Of a stretch of 64,000 nucleotides of DNA, positions 1-12,299 are shown piece after piece. The stretch comes from Anadara kagoshimensis (taxonomy: Eukaryota > Mollusca > Bivalvia > Arcoida > Arcidae), in assembly GCA_021292105.1 (NCBI GenBank), contig CM037874.1:22069534-22133533 (forward strand), in the 5' to 3' direction. The position numbers and the translations under genes were made by a program. The notes below the pieces were generated by a model, which was not told where the DNA came from, did not search any database, and worked only from the letters and a program-made list of their open reading frames with translations. The stretch's first letter is position 1, and each line of letters begins with the position of its first letter.

Positions 1-757
1 ATACACTGCCATCCATAAATAACTTTACAAATTTATATTTGTCATGATAGCTAGATTTACATCATATATAATCATCATATATCAAATTTTGTTCATATAA
101 TTTAAATATTGAAGTTTTTTTAGTATATTGTATTTGAATGTCAAATATTAACTTTATGATCTAAATGTATGTGATAAAGTTGTTTTTCTCGAAAAACTAT
201 TTTCTTGAAATTTTATGAAATTTTGAGGAAAAATTTAAAAATTTAAAAAATAAAATTTCAAAATAAAAAAACACTCGGCATAAGCATAATGATGTTTTCA
301 ACAATTTAATTTTGTGAAGATTTTGAGTCTGTTATAATAGGACCAGTTTTAAACACGGATGATAATATATGGTGGACACTGGACAGTGTATAATATATGG
401 TGGACAGTGTAATCTGGTCATATCATTACAGACTAAAAATCTTCATAAAATTGTTGGAAATGTTATTTTCCTAAAGCCAAGTCTTTTTTTCAGCAGAAAG
501 TGTCTTTATCTTGATAAATATATTTTTTCGAACTTTTTAAATTTTCCTTTCAGAATTTCAAAAAATTCCAAGAAAATTTTTTTTTACAAGTAAAAAAATT
601 TTTGTTGCATCAAGATTAAGATCATTAAGGTATCACTCTCAAATACTGCAAAAACCTCAATATATCAATGATTGTATGAAATAAATTTGAAATGACATTT
701 ATGATAAAAATAATATAATGCAGATTGGACTGTAGTTATTAATGGATGGCAGTGTAT
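1..757. mobile_element. Inverted-repeat (MITE-like) element cut by the window edge
   Basis: The first 23 bases and bases 735-757 are inverted repeats of each other with one mismatch (core CACTGCCATCCAT at the left, ATGGATGGCAGTG at the right). The interior is AT-rich without a credible gene. It contains a short local duplication of a GTGGACA-GTGTA phrase around 370-415. This fits a non-autonomous DNA transposon whose left end sits at or just before base 1, so a target duplication cannot be checked. Confidence 0.5.
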
Positions 758-1257
758 AATATAGAATTTTACTGTGTAAAATCTGAATTGTATCAAATCC
801 AGTTGTGTTGTCAGAAAATGAATCTGTTTATATCAACATTATATTTAGTTGTTACGATATATTTTGTAGAATTTTAATTTACACCAAGTCAATAAAATAA
901 AAATATAATATGTATATCATACATTTGTTTGATTTACTTTAGGTCGATATTAGCTAAATGTGTACACTATAGTGTATTAATTTTACAATAGCACCCATTT
1001 TCTGTCTATGAAAGCTATTTCTCTACATTATTGTAAATTTTCTTCATACATGTTTGACCGTTTTGAACTGATGATTTTTTCATTGATGAAAGTAGGCGGG
1101 GTCATTTGTCATCCCACTCATCCATGATGTCATCTTTCGTTGAGATGTGGTAGACGGGTTCCACGATGCACTAAAACCAAGTGAATTAACAAAAATAAAA
1201 TGCAGCAATAGTATAAGTCCACATAGCAGTAAAGATATAAAAAATGAATAGTAAATA
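758..1257. other. AT-rich non-coding stretch
   Basis: No gene, RNA or clear repeat structure is visible here on either strand. Confidence 0.5.
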
Positions 1258-1416
1258 TAAGAAATGACATTGTTTTGGAGTCACTTCATGCTAGTATGAT
1301 ACCAAATGTTCTGGGTACAAATTTAACATGAAGAGCTTTGCTATTCATGCAATTTGTACCTGGAACACCCGGTACCATACTAGCATGAAGTGACCCCAAA
1401 ACAATGTCATTTCTTA
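1258..1416. repeat. Long palindrome (foldback MITE)
   Basis: The left arm from 1258 (AAGAAATGACATTGTTTTGG) is repeated in inverted orientation up to 1416 (ends CAATGTCATTTCTTA). The arms are more than 60 bp each, with a few mismatches and a short loop near 1330-1345. It is a foldback-type element with no coding capacity. A related end sequence (ATATAAGAAATGACA) recurs near 14553. Confidence 0.6.
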
Positions 1417-1549
1417 CATAAAGAAAATAAAGCATAGTAAAATCAATATTATATATACCGTATCAGCCAAGACTCCAGTATCAGAGGGTTTATTCCCCAC
1501 AGCCACCTGATTGGAAGGTTTGAACTTTATGGTAACTTAAAAAGTAACC

Positions 1550-1744
1550 ATGAACTTACAGAAGTTCCAAATTGTCATCGGGGATGAAAAGCTCCAGTTG
1601 TCTCAAGGAACCAAGAATATGCTTCCAGTAGTGTCCAAAATAGTAGTGGATAAGAGAATTGTGGTACCACTCAATTTTGTTGTACATATTCCAGTCAGGT
1701 TGGAGGATAAGATGCCGGGTCAATATGTAGTTGTCTACTGCTAG
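1550..1744 (+). pseudogene. Possible decayed retroelement pol fragment (weak)
   Basis: A 64-codon open frame contains a VVPLNFVVHIPVRLE...MPGQYVV phrase. It loosely resembles the linker seen after the protease in Ty3/gypsy-like polyproteins. There is an in-frame stop just upstream and no continuing frame downstream. The similarity is a recollection of pattern only; this could be chance or an unrelated exon. Confidence 0.18.
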
Positions 1745-1940
1745 TTACACACTGTAATCTTATATTAAAACGCTCGGTGTCTGGTCCAACAAACAAGAAC
1801 ATTTTTTTCTTATTGAAGTACCAGTAGTGCTCTTGTTGCTCAAAAACATTTTTTGAATATTTTTACTTCATCCCTTTCATTTTGGAAAAATATTTCTTTG
1901 TTTTTGAAGGAGTTTTAATGGCCAAGTGTTTTAAGGATAA

Positions 1941-3965
1941 ACAAGAGGCCCATGGGCCTGATACGCTCACCTGATAACTAATGGCTAGCTGATAGATTTA
2001 AAGAAAACATAAATACTAAACCCCAATGACTTTTTTCTTTACATCATGATAACCGTTGTATCAATACCTACAACATTCTAGTATACATGCCTATACAAAA
2101 AGTTAATAGTTTTCAAGATAATTAACCATTTCAGTATTGTTTCACATCTGTGACCTTGACCTTTGAACCCATGACCTTTTTCTATACATCAAAATGATCG
2201 TTGTATCGATACCTACAACATTCTAATATACATGCCTATACAAAAAGTTAATAGTTTTTGAGATAACTAAACATTTCGGTATTGTTTCGCATATGTGACC
2301 TTGACCTTTAAACCCATAACCTTTTTCTATACATCAAAATGATTGTTGAATCAATATCTACAACATTTTAATATACATGCCTATACAAAAAGTTTATAGT
2401 TTTCGAGATAATTAACCATTTCTGTATTGTTTTGCATCTGTGACCTTGACCTTTGAACCCATGACCTTTTTCTATACATCAGAATAATCGTTGTATCAAT
2501 ACCTACAACATTCTTATATACAAGCCTATACAAAAAGTTTATAGTTTTCGAGATAATTAACCATTTCGGTATTGTTTCACATCTGTGACCTTGACCTTTG
2601 AACCCATGACCTTTTTCTATACATCAAAATGATCGTTGTATCAATACCTACAACATTCTAATATACATGCCTATACAAAAAGTTTATAGTTTTCGAGATA
2701 ATTAACCATTTCGGTATTGTTTCACATCTGTGACCTTGACCTTTGAACCCATGACCTTTTTCTATACATCAAAATGACCGTTGTATCAATATCTACAACA
2801 TTCTAATATACATGCCTATACAAAAAGTTTATAGTTTTCGAGATAATTAACCATTTCAGTATTGTTTCACATCTGTGACCTTGACCTTTGAACCCATGAC
2901 CTTTTTCTATACATCAAAATGATTGTTGTATCAATACCTACAACATTCTAATATACATGCCTATACAAAAAGTTTATAATTTTCGAGATAATTAACCATT
3001 TCGGTATTGTTTTGCATCTGTGACCTTGACCTTTGAACCCGTGACCTTTTTCTATACATCAAAATGATCGTTGTATCAATACCTACAACATTCTAATATA
3101 CATGCCTATACAAAAAGTTTATAGTTTTCGAGATAATTAACCATTTCGGTATTGTTTCACATCTGTGACCTTGACCTTTGAACCCATGACCTTTTTCTAT
3201 ACCTCAAAATGACCGTTGTATCAATATCTACAACATTCTAATATACATGCCTATACAAAAAGTTTATAGTTTTCGAGATAATTAACCATTTCGGTATTGT
3301 TTCACATCTGTGACCTTGACCTTTGAACCCATGACCTTTTTCTATACATCAAAATGATCGTTGTATCAATACCTACAACATTCTAATATACATGCCTATA
3401 CAAAAAGTTTATAGTTTTCGAGATAATAATTATAATCAGAGGTAAAAAAAATTAGGTCATGACCTTCACAATTGACCTTGACCTCATTTTGAAGATACTA
3501 ACAAGAAGATGTCAAAACTGAAAACCCCATGTCATTATCTGGTCAAATAGTCAAGTTATAACAATTTGAAGCTATTTTACGATTTTTTCAAAATTAAACG
3601 CAAAAACGCGTAACCTATTTTTTATCCGAATTTCACAAAATGAACAAACTATAGGCTTAAGACCCTAGAGAACTCAAATATCACATCAGATTTTTTCTCC
3701 AATTAGTACTTTCGGAGAAGAAGATTTTTTAAGATTTTTGCACCCCTAGGTCACCTTGACCTAGTTATGGTAGCCATGGCAACGCCACGAACAAATCTGA
3801 ATTGCACCGGCCCATATATACTTCTGACAAAGTTTCATTAAAAACTGTCCAGTAGTTTCAGAGGAGAAGTCGAAAATAGGTGTTAACGACGCACGCACGC
3901 ACACACGCACATACACACGCTGCGCTATGCCATAAGCTCACATGACCTTCGGTCAGGTGAGCTAA
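1941..3965 (+). mobile_element. Helitron-like non-autonomous element, copy 1 (145-bp core repeats)
   Basis: The element runs from ACAAGAGGCCCATGGGCCTG to ...GGTGAGCTAA. The left end has a small palindrome (AGGCCCATGGGCCT) and then GCTCACCTGA, which returns inverted near the right end as TCAGGTGAGC. The core is about nine units of a 145-bp tandem repeat; CTTTGAACCC recurs at 2161, 2306, 2451, 2596, 2741, 2886, 3031, 3176 and 3321. A unique right flank of about 500 bp ends in an ACGC-rich stretch and a hairpin (TGACC-TTC-GGTCA) just before CTAA. Subterminal inverted repeats, core tandem repeats, a 3' hairpin and a CTRR-type end are known marks of Helitron/Helentron-type (HINE) elements and of bivalve tandem-repeat elements of the 'pearl' kind. 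No Rep/helicase gene is present. Confidence 0.7.
3748..3762. promoter_or_regulatory. Estrogen-response-element-like palindrome in element right flank
   Basis: AGGTCACCTTGACCT is an exact inverted repeat of AGGTCA with a 3-bp spacer, the consensus form of a steroid/estrogen receptor site. It sits in a wider palindrome (CTAG...CTAG). The same site recurs at 5919-5933 and 8234-8248. The match is seen directly; any receptor binding is inference. Confidence 0.35.
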
Positions 3966-6136
3966 ACAAGAGGCCCATGGGCCTGATACGCTCACCTGAT
4001 AACTAATGGCTAGCTGATAGATTTAAAGAAAACATAAATACTAAAAAACCAAAATGACTTTTTTTTTACATCATGATAACCGTTGTATTAATACCTACAA
4101 CATTCTAGTATACATGCCTATACAAAAAGTTAATAGTTTTCAAGATAATTAACCATTTCAGTATTGTTTCACATCTGTGACCTTGACCTTTGAACCCATG
4201 ACCTTTTTCTATACATCAAAATGATCGTTGTATCGATACCTACAACATTCTTATATACATGCCTATACAAAATGTTTATAGTTTTCGAGATAATTAAACA
4301 TTTCAGTATTGTTTCGCATATGTGACCTTGACCTTTAAACCCATAACCTTTTTCTATACATCAAAATGATTGTTGTATCAATATCTACAACATTCTAGTA
4401 TACATGCCTATACAAAATGTTTATAGTTTTCGAGATAATTAAACATTTCGGTATTGTTTCGCATATGTGACCTTGACCTTTAAACCCATAACCTTTTTCT
4501 ATACATCAAAATGATTGTTGTATCAATATCTACAACATTCTAATATACATGCCTATACAAAAAGTTTATAGTTTTCGAGATAATTAACCATTTCGGTATT
4601 GTTTCACATCTGTGACCTTGACCTTTGAACCCCTGACCTTTTTCTATACATCAGAATGATCGTTGTATGAATACCTACAACATTCTAATATACATGCCTA
4701 TACAAAAAGTTTATAGTTTTCGAGATAATTAACCATTTCAGTATTGTTTCGCATCTGTGACCTTGACCTTTGAACCCATGACCTTTTTCTATACATCAAA
4801 ATGATCGTTGTATCAATACCTACAACATTCTAATATACATGCCTATACAAAAAGTTTATAGTTTTCGAGATAATTAACCATTTCAGTATTGTTTCACATC
4901 TGTGACCTTGACCTTTAAACCCATGACCTTTTTCTATACATCAAAATGATCATTGTATCAATACCTACAACATTCTAATATACATGCCTATACAAAATGT
5001 TTATAATTTTCGAGATAATTAACCATTTCGGTATTGTTTCGCGTCTGTGATCTTGACCTTTGAACCCATGACCTTTTTCTATACATCAAAATGATTGTTG
5101 TATCAATACCTACAACATTCTAATATACATGCCTATACAAAAAGTTTATAATTTTCGAGATAATTAAACATTTCGGTATTGTTTTGCATCTGTGACCTTG
5201 ACCTTTGAACCCGTGACCTTTTTCTATACATCAAAATGATCGTTGTATCAATACCTACAACATTCTAATATACATGCCTATACAAAAAGTTTATAGTTTT
5301 CGAGATAATTAACCATTTCGGTATTGTTTCACATCTGTGACCTTGACCTTTGAACCCATGACCTTTTTCTATACCTCAAAATGACCGTTGTATCAATATC
5401 TACAACATTCTAATATACATGCCTATACAAAAAGTTTATAGTTTTCGAGATAATTAACCATTTCGGTATTGTTTCACATCTGTGACCTTGACCTTTGAAC
5501 CCATGACCTTTTTCTATACATCAAAATGATCGTTGTATCAATACCTACAACATTCTAATATACATGCCTATACAAAAAGTTTATAGTTTTCGAGATAATA
5601 ATTATAATCAGAGGTAAAAAAATTAGGTCATGACCTTCACAATTGACCTTGACCTCATTTTGAAGATACTAACAAGAAGATGTCAAAACTGAAAACCCCA
5701 TGTCATTATCTGGTCAAATAGTCAAGTTATAACAATTTGAAGCTATTTTACGATTTTTTCAAAATTAAACGCAAAAACGCGTAACCTATTTTTTATCCGA
5801 ATTTCACAAAATGAACAAACTATAGGCTTAAGACCCTAGAGAACTCAAATATCACATCAGATTTTTTCTCCAATTAGTACTTTCGGAGAAGAAGATTTTT
5901 TAAGATTTTTGCACCCCTAGGTCACCTTGACCTAGTTATGGTAGCCATGGCAACGCCACGAACAAATCTGAATTGCACCGGCCCATATATACTTCTGACA
6001 AAGTTTCATTAAAAACTGTCCAGTAGTTTCAGAGGAGAAGTCGAAAATAGGTGTTAACGACGCACGCACGCACACACGCACATACACACGCTGCGCTATG
6101 CCATAAGCTCACATGACCTTCGGTCAGGTGAGCTAA
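3966..6136 (+). mobile_element. Helitron-like element, copy 2 (chimeric middle copy)
   Basis: It directly abuts copies 1 and 3, head to tail, through the shared junction GAGCTAA/ACAAGAGG. It has ten 145-bp units; the repeated phrase recurs at 4188, 4333, 4478, 4623, 4768, 4913, 5058, 5203, 5348 and 5493. Its left part matches copy 3 and its right part matches copy 1, with the switch at about 5060-5095. At 2171 bp it is one repeat unit longer than copy 1. Confidence 0.7.
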
Positions 6137-8451
6137 ACAAGAGGCCCATGGGCCTGATACGCTCACCTGATAACTAATGGCTAGCTGATAGATTTAAAGA
6201 AAACATAAATACTAAAAAACCAAAATGACTTTTTTTTTACATCATGATAACCGTTGTATTAATACCTACAACATTCTAGTATACATGCCTATACAAAAAG
6301 TTAATAGTTTTCAAGATAATTAACCATTTCAGTATTGTTTCACATCTGTGACCTTGACCTTTGAACCCATGACCTTTTTCTATACATCAAAATGATCGTT
6401 GTATCGATACCTACAACATTCTTATATACATGCCTATACAAAATGTTTATAGTTTTCGAGATAATTAAACATTTCAGTATTGTTTCGCATATGTGACCTT
6501 GACCTTTAAACCCATAACCTTTTTCTATACATCAAAATGATTGTTGTATCAATATCTACAACATTCTAGTATACATGCCTATACAAAATGTTTATAGTTT
6601 TCGAGATAATTAAACATTTCGGTATTGTTTCGCATATGTGACCTTGACCTTTAAACCCATAACCTTTTTCTATACATCAAAATGATTGTTGTATCAATAT
6701 CTACAACATTCTAATATACATGCCTATACAAAAAGTTTATAGTTTTCGAGATAATTAACCATTTCGGTATTGTTTCACATCTGTGACCTTGACCTTTGAA
6801 CCCCTGACCTTTTTCTATACATCAGAATGATCGTTGTATGAATACCTACAACATTCTAATATACATGCCTATACAAAAAGTTTATAGTTTTCGAGATAAT
6901 TAACCATTTCAGTATTGTTTCGCATCTGTGACCTTGACCTTTGAACCCATGACCTTTTTCTATACATCAAAATGATCGTTGTATCAATACCTACAACATT
7001 CTAATATACATGCCTATACAAAAAGTTTATAGTTTTCGAGATAATTAACCATTTCAGTATTGTTTCACATCTGTGACCTTGACCTTTAAACCCATGACCT
7101 TTTTCTATACATCAAAATGATCATTGTATCAATACCTACAACATTCTAATATACATGCCTATACAAAATGTTTATAATTTTCGAGATAATTAACCATTTC
7201 GGTATTGTTTCGCGTCTGTGATCTTGACCTTTGAACCCATGACCTTTTTCTATACATCAAAATGATCGTTGTATCAATACTTACAACATTCTAATATACA
7301 TGCCTGTACAAAAAGTTTATAGTTTCGAGATAATTAACCATTTCATGATTGTTTCACATCTGTGACCTTGACCTTTGAACCCATGACCTTTTTCTATACA
7401 TCAAAATGATCGTTGTATCAATACCTACAACATTCTAATATACATGCCTATACAAAAAGTTTATAGTTTTCGAGATAATTAACCATTTCAGTATTGTTTC
7501 ACATCTGTGACCTTGACCTTTGAACCCATGACCTTTTTCTATACATCAAAATGATCGTTGTATCAATACTTACAACATTCTAATATACATGCCTATACAA
7601 AAAATGTATAGTTTTCAAGATAATTAACAATTTTGGTATTGTTTCGCATCTGTGACCTTGACCTTTGAACCCATGACCTTTTTCAATACATCAAAATGAT
7701 CGTTGTATCAATACCTACAACATTCTAATATACATGCCTATACAAAAAGTTTATAGTTTTCGAGATAATTAACAATTTCGGTATTGTTTTACATCTGTGA
7801 CCTTGACCTTTGAACCCATGACCTTTTTCTATACATCAAAATGCTCGTTGTATCAATACCTACAACATTCTAATATACATGCCTATACAAAAAGTTTATA
7901 GTTTTCGAGATAATAATTATAATCAGAGGTAAAAAAAATTAGGTCACGACCTTCACAATTGACCTTGACCTCATTTTGAAGATACTAAGAAGAAGATGTC
8001 AAAACTGAAAACCCCATGTCATTATCTGGTCAAATAGTCAAGTTATAACAATTTGAAGCTATTTTACGATTTTTTCAAAATTAAACGCAAAAACGCGTAA
8101 CCTATTTTTTATCCGATTTTTACAAAATGAACAAACTATAGGCTTAAGACCCTAGAGAAGCCAAATATCACATCAGATTTTTCTCCAATCAGTACTTTCG
8201 GAGAAGAAGATTTTTTAAGATTTTTGCACCCCTAGGTCACCTTGACCTAGTTATGGTAGCCATGGCAACGCCACGAACAAATCTGAATTGCACCGGCCCA
8301 TATATACTTCTGACAAAGTTTCATTAAAAACTGTCCAGTAGTTTCAGAGGAGAAGTCGAAAATAGGTGTTAACGACGCACACACGCACACACGCACATAC
8401 ACACGCTGCGCTATGCCATAAGCTCACATGACCTTCGGTCAGGTGAGCTAA
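6137..8451 (+). mobile_element. Helitron-like element, copy 3
   Basis: Third head-to-tail copy, 2315 bp, with eleven 145-bp units. One unit has lost a base near 7325. Its right flank carries differences not shared by copies 1 and 2, for example AGGTCACGACC in place of AGGTCATGACC near 7943. It ends at the hairpin and CTAA at 8451. Confidence 0.7.
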
Positions 8452-8650
8452 AAACCTCTCACCACTTAGGTTCAACATTCTGCTTGGGCAGAAAAGTCCA
8501 TGCTCAAGGATTACAGCACCTCTCACTGTCAAGGTTGAAATCCCACTCGGGGCAGATCCTACCATGCAAAAGTTTGTGAATTGTCTTGTCAAAGCTCAAT
8601 GTTTTGTTTCTGGCTTCCTCCACCATTCAGGAACTGACTGTCTTGATATT
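8447..8650 (+). pseudogene. Unrecognised open frame, possibly an exon remnant
   Basis: A plus-strand frame stays open for about 66 codons from the end of the Helitron-like array to a TAA near 8680. It reads like folded protein (...TVKVEIPLGADPTMQKFV...). About 60 bp further on, another frame (...GSLAQGQWYSVGILVSS...) runs into the inverted-repeat element at 8813. No family is recognised and no start codon or splice pattern is convincing. It could be a decayed gene disrupted by transposons, or chance. Confidence 0.15.
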
Positions 8651-8812
8651 AAAGTAAGAATCTTAACTAGGGCATAAAATTCCATTACTCCACTCTTGCT
8701 TAGTTTGGGCAGATCATAGTGCGAAGAAAAATTGTTGGTTCACTTGCACAAGGTCAATGGTATTCTGTGGGCATTCTGGTTTCATCCACCAACAGAACTG
8801 ACTTCCTTCATA

Positions 8813-9171
8813 TACTGTAAAAGACTTTATTTTCGTGATATTTTTATCAAAGTCATTTCGCAGCATGAAATCGCGATATCCCGTTGTGAGCCTGATCTCA
8901 TCGTGAGCCCCTCATGTAAAAGTCGTAGGTATGTACGTAAAATTGCTTGTTTTCTCACCATGTACAACTCCACCTGTACTCACCTGTGAACTGTGTTTTA
9001 TAATAAAGTATCAATTCATCTCACAATTATAATAAAGTATTAATTTTTTTCATGCTTTAGAGATAATATAAAACATGAAATTTCCGTGCGCATATTATTT
9101 TCTCGATTTTTTATGAACTTGCGAATTACGCGAAAATAACATTTACGCGAAATTTTCATGTTTTACAGTGA
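8813..9171. mobile_element. Short inverted-repeat element
   Basis: The left end TACTGTAAAA and right end TTTTACAGTGA are inverted. Both are followed inward by TTTTCG/CGAAAA-rich sequence. It is non-coding. Pairing beyond the first ten bases is imperfect, so the limits are approximate. Confidence 0.4.
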
Positions 9172-9565
9172 GTGAAAGAATCTTCACCAGGCTGTAAAAC
9201 AGCTTTATACCACTTTACTGCTTAGTTTTGAGAAAAGTTGTCTTATTTTTGCCAGGAGAAACTACTTTCCTAAGGTAGCAATTTTAGACAAACAAAAAGA
9301 CTAAATAAATGTTAACATGTATAATAAAAACAACAATGATTTTTCATTTTATATTTCATTTTTTAACATTTAATTTTGCATTTGGATTTTGAACAATCCA
9401 CATACTGCATACAGAAGCTGTTTTTATTTAATCTATTACACAATTTAGCGACAAAGACTGAAAAATCCACAGAATAAAAACAACAAATACAACAATGGTT
9501 TCAGCAAAATAAAAAATAATGCACCAAAACGTAAAGTAAAAATATTTATAAACCAGCATGACTTA

Positions 9566-9759
9566 GTGACATGGCTGAAAGCGACATGGCTGACAGCGTC
9601 TGAAACTCAAGTGACATGGCTGACAGCATTTGAAACTCAAGTGACAGGGCTGACAGCATTTGAAACTCAAGTGACAGGGCTGACAGCATTTGAAACTCAA
9701 GTGACATGGCTGACAGCATTTGCTACTTAGTGACATGACTGACAGCATTTGCCGTCAGT
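9566..9759. repeat. 30-bp minisatellite
   Basis: GTGACATGGCTGACAGCATT plus TGAAACTCAA repeats every 30 bp (9611, 9641, 9671, 9701, 9730), with a degenerate unit on the left from 9566. Because 30 is divisible by three it creates a spurious Cys-rich open frame on the minus strand. Confidence 0.85.
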
Positions 9760-10817
9760 TCTGATAAAGGTAAAATATGGTCTAATATCACAGCAAGATT
9801 TACACAATATTTACAGTTATATCAAGACTGTATATATATAAATTAAATTTATGATATTTAGCACTCTTTAGAAATGGAATAATTTGTCATCAGTAAAAAG
9901 GTAAAAATTTCCAAAAAAAAAAAAAATAATTAAATGCTCTAATGGTTCCTACCTATAAACAATTACATCATGTATATAAATAAAACAAAAATGTTACTAT
10001 AAATAGCAATTTTATAAAAGAATCTCAAATGGTTTTGTATCTTTTCTTTACATGAAAATTGATTGATTTTTAATTAGGTCCCGAAATAATTTTTTATTGT
10101 AATTATATGCTTGGATTTCAGTCAAGAAAATTGCCTCTGAACACAAAAAAAAAAGGTCACAGCACCCATGCCCTTCTTTAGAAAATTTATCAAAACTAAA
10201 AAATATGTACAAAATGCACATTCTGGTACAGGTAATTAAACAATTTTGTTACTGGGGCACAAAACAATATAACTAAGGCATTTTTTCATGACAAAAAAAC
10301 CAACACAAAAAAAAAGATAAAAATACAACAAATGGTTTTCATGGAAACATGGATTAGATCTGGAAAAACAAAGTGGAATAAAAAAACCATGTTATTGACC
10401 TATAGTAACTACATGTAAAAAATATTACAATACTGATATACCTAGTTCTACATGTAAAAGATATACAGCTTTATACATTACATGTAAAATGTTCTATTAT
10501 ATAACATTTAATATTGTTCATATATAATTTAGAAAATTTAACAAAAAACTAATAAAAATTCAACAATGTAAAGTATACAAGATTCAATATTTTACATGTA
10601 TTGGCGGATGAATTGTCTATTAAAGCTTCAAAAAATACCCCAAAAATTTACCCACACTGAATTCAGAGCTACATGTAGGAATAGAAAAAGTCTATACTGT
10701 GATGTTTTCACATTGAATTCAGCTTTTTTACACTTGCTTGTTGTGTCCATTTTTCAAGAGTACATGTATATAGTATCCAAAATCTTAACACTTAATTTTT
10801 AAAATCAGATGGAATAT
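9760..10817. other. AT-rich intergenic DNA 3' of aldolase 1
   Basis: Many A-runs and several CATGTA motifs. Nothing coding is recognised. Part of it may be an extended 3' UTR of the aldolase gene to the right if the proximal polyadenylation signal is skipped. Confidence 0.4.
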
Positions 10818-10823
10818 TTTATT
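10818..10823 (-). terminator. Candidate polyadenylation signal of aldolase 1
   Basis: AATAAA on the minus strand, about 100 bases after the aldolase 1 stop codon. It is the first canonical hexamer downstream, so a short 3' UTR is plausible but unproven in this AT-rich DNA. Confidence 0.35.
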
Positions 10824-10924
10824 GCAAAATTGATATGAGATTCCTATTTCTTCAAGCAGCTTTCGTTATCCGTAAAACTAAAAATTGTAAATTATTTGGA
10901 AGAAGTCATTATGTGTTGGAACAC

Positions 10925-12209
10925 TTAATAAGCATGCTGTGCCACAAACAAGGACTGGCCGCCAGCGGCACTATCGGCACCACCTGCATATTTACCCATG
11001 GCAGCTTTTCCATTAGCCTGCAAAAAGATAAAAATCAATATCAGTTATATTTGTCTGTGCCTTTGAATATCAGGTGGTGCTTATATAACCTTCCAACACA
11101 CCCAGCCTCACTTCCCTGGTGGAAGTTTACATATTTTATTTAATTTGCCAGTTTTCACAGTTTTTACTTTGCTTTTAGGATTGAAGTTCACTTGCTTAAA
11201 TTGATTTGCTAGTTTTCAAAGTTTTTTTACTTTCCTGATTTGAATATAGACTGGTATGTCTCTGTTTAATCACTATCAAATATGATATGATTATATTTAT
11301 CATATAAATCTTTGTATTCGCAGTTATAGATATTTCCAGGCAATATATTTTTCACCAATTTTTAAAGATATTTCATCATTTTTTGACACTTTTTTGATTT
11401 ACCACTTAACCAGTATTTGCTGGGTATCGCCAATGTAGCCAATTGCGATTTTTCTTGAACTATCGCCGCTTGGCAATTTTTTGGTAACAGTGTTTCAAAG
11501 TCCACCGGTAAGTTTACCTGTTACCCAACTGGCAACATGGTCATTTGCAGCAAGAATTCAATACTTATTATTAATGACCAGTGTTGACACTTGACATCTT
11601 GTTGAAACTTTGTGACTTTCATTTCTAATTGATAACTATTTGGTCTATCTCTATTTTAAGTCATGTGATTAACCCCACAAGTTACATTATTGAGCAAACA
11701 CGTAATCAAATGAGATAACATAGTGGGTCTTGTAGTGAATAAGGGAAGACATAAATTTCCTCCATATCCGTAAGATAGGGTTTGATGCCAGATACATGTA
11801 TGACCACCTGACATTAAGTGATACCATAATCAAAAGACAACCACATTATGTCATTGTGTTGGGAACATGACATCATCTTGTGGGGAAAAGATGTCTGCAC
11901 CTCCAAAATTTTGACATTTTTAAAAAGAGCTAAATTCACTCTCCTCTCCCATCACAAAAAGGAACAGAAGAAAAACAATCTGACTAGACTAACCTGTGCT
12001 CTGAGGACAAGTTGTTGTTGGGCAGCTGCTACATTTTCTTCTTTTCCTCCCCATGCTTTGAGTACACTAGCTTGTAATGCACGACCAAAAGAGAAGGTTA
12101 ATGCCCATGGTTTCTTTCCAGGGTATGTGTTAATGGCATTAAGATTGATTGAGGCATCTTCCTCAGACTGACCACCAGATAAAAATGTTACACCTGTAAA
12201 ATTACAAGG

Positions 12210-12240
<31 letters not shown>

Positions 12241-12243
12241 ATA

Positions 12244-12299
<56 letters not shown>

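Noticed and set aside
2016..7920. CRISPR-like regularly spaced repeats
   Set aside because: The units are contiguous 145-bp tandem repeats with no unique spacers, inside eukaryotic mobile elements.
9563..9748. Cys-rich repeated peptide (CCQPCHLSFK) on the minus strand
   Set aside because: By-product of the 30-bp minisatellite; no start context, signal or splice pattern.
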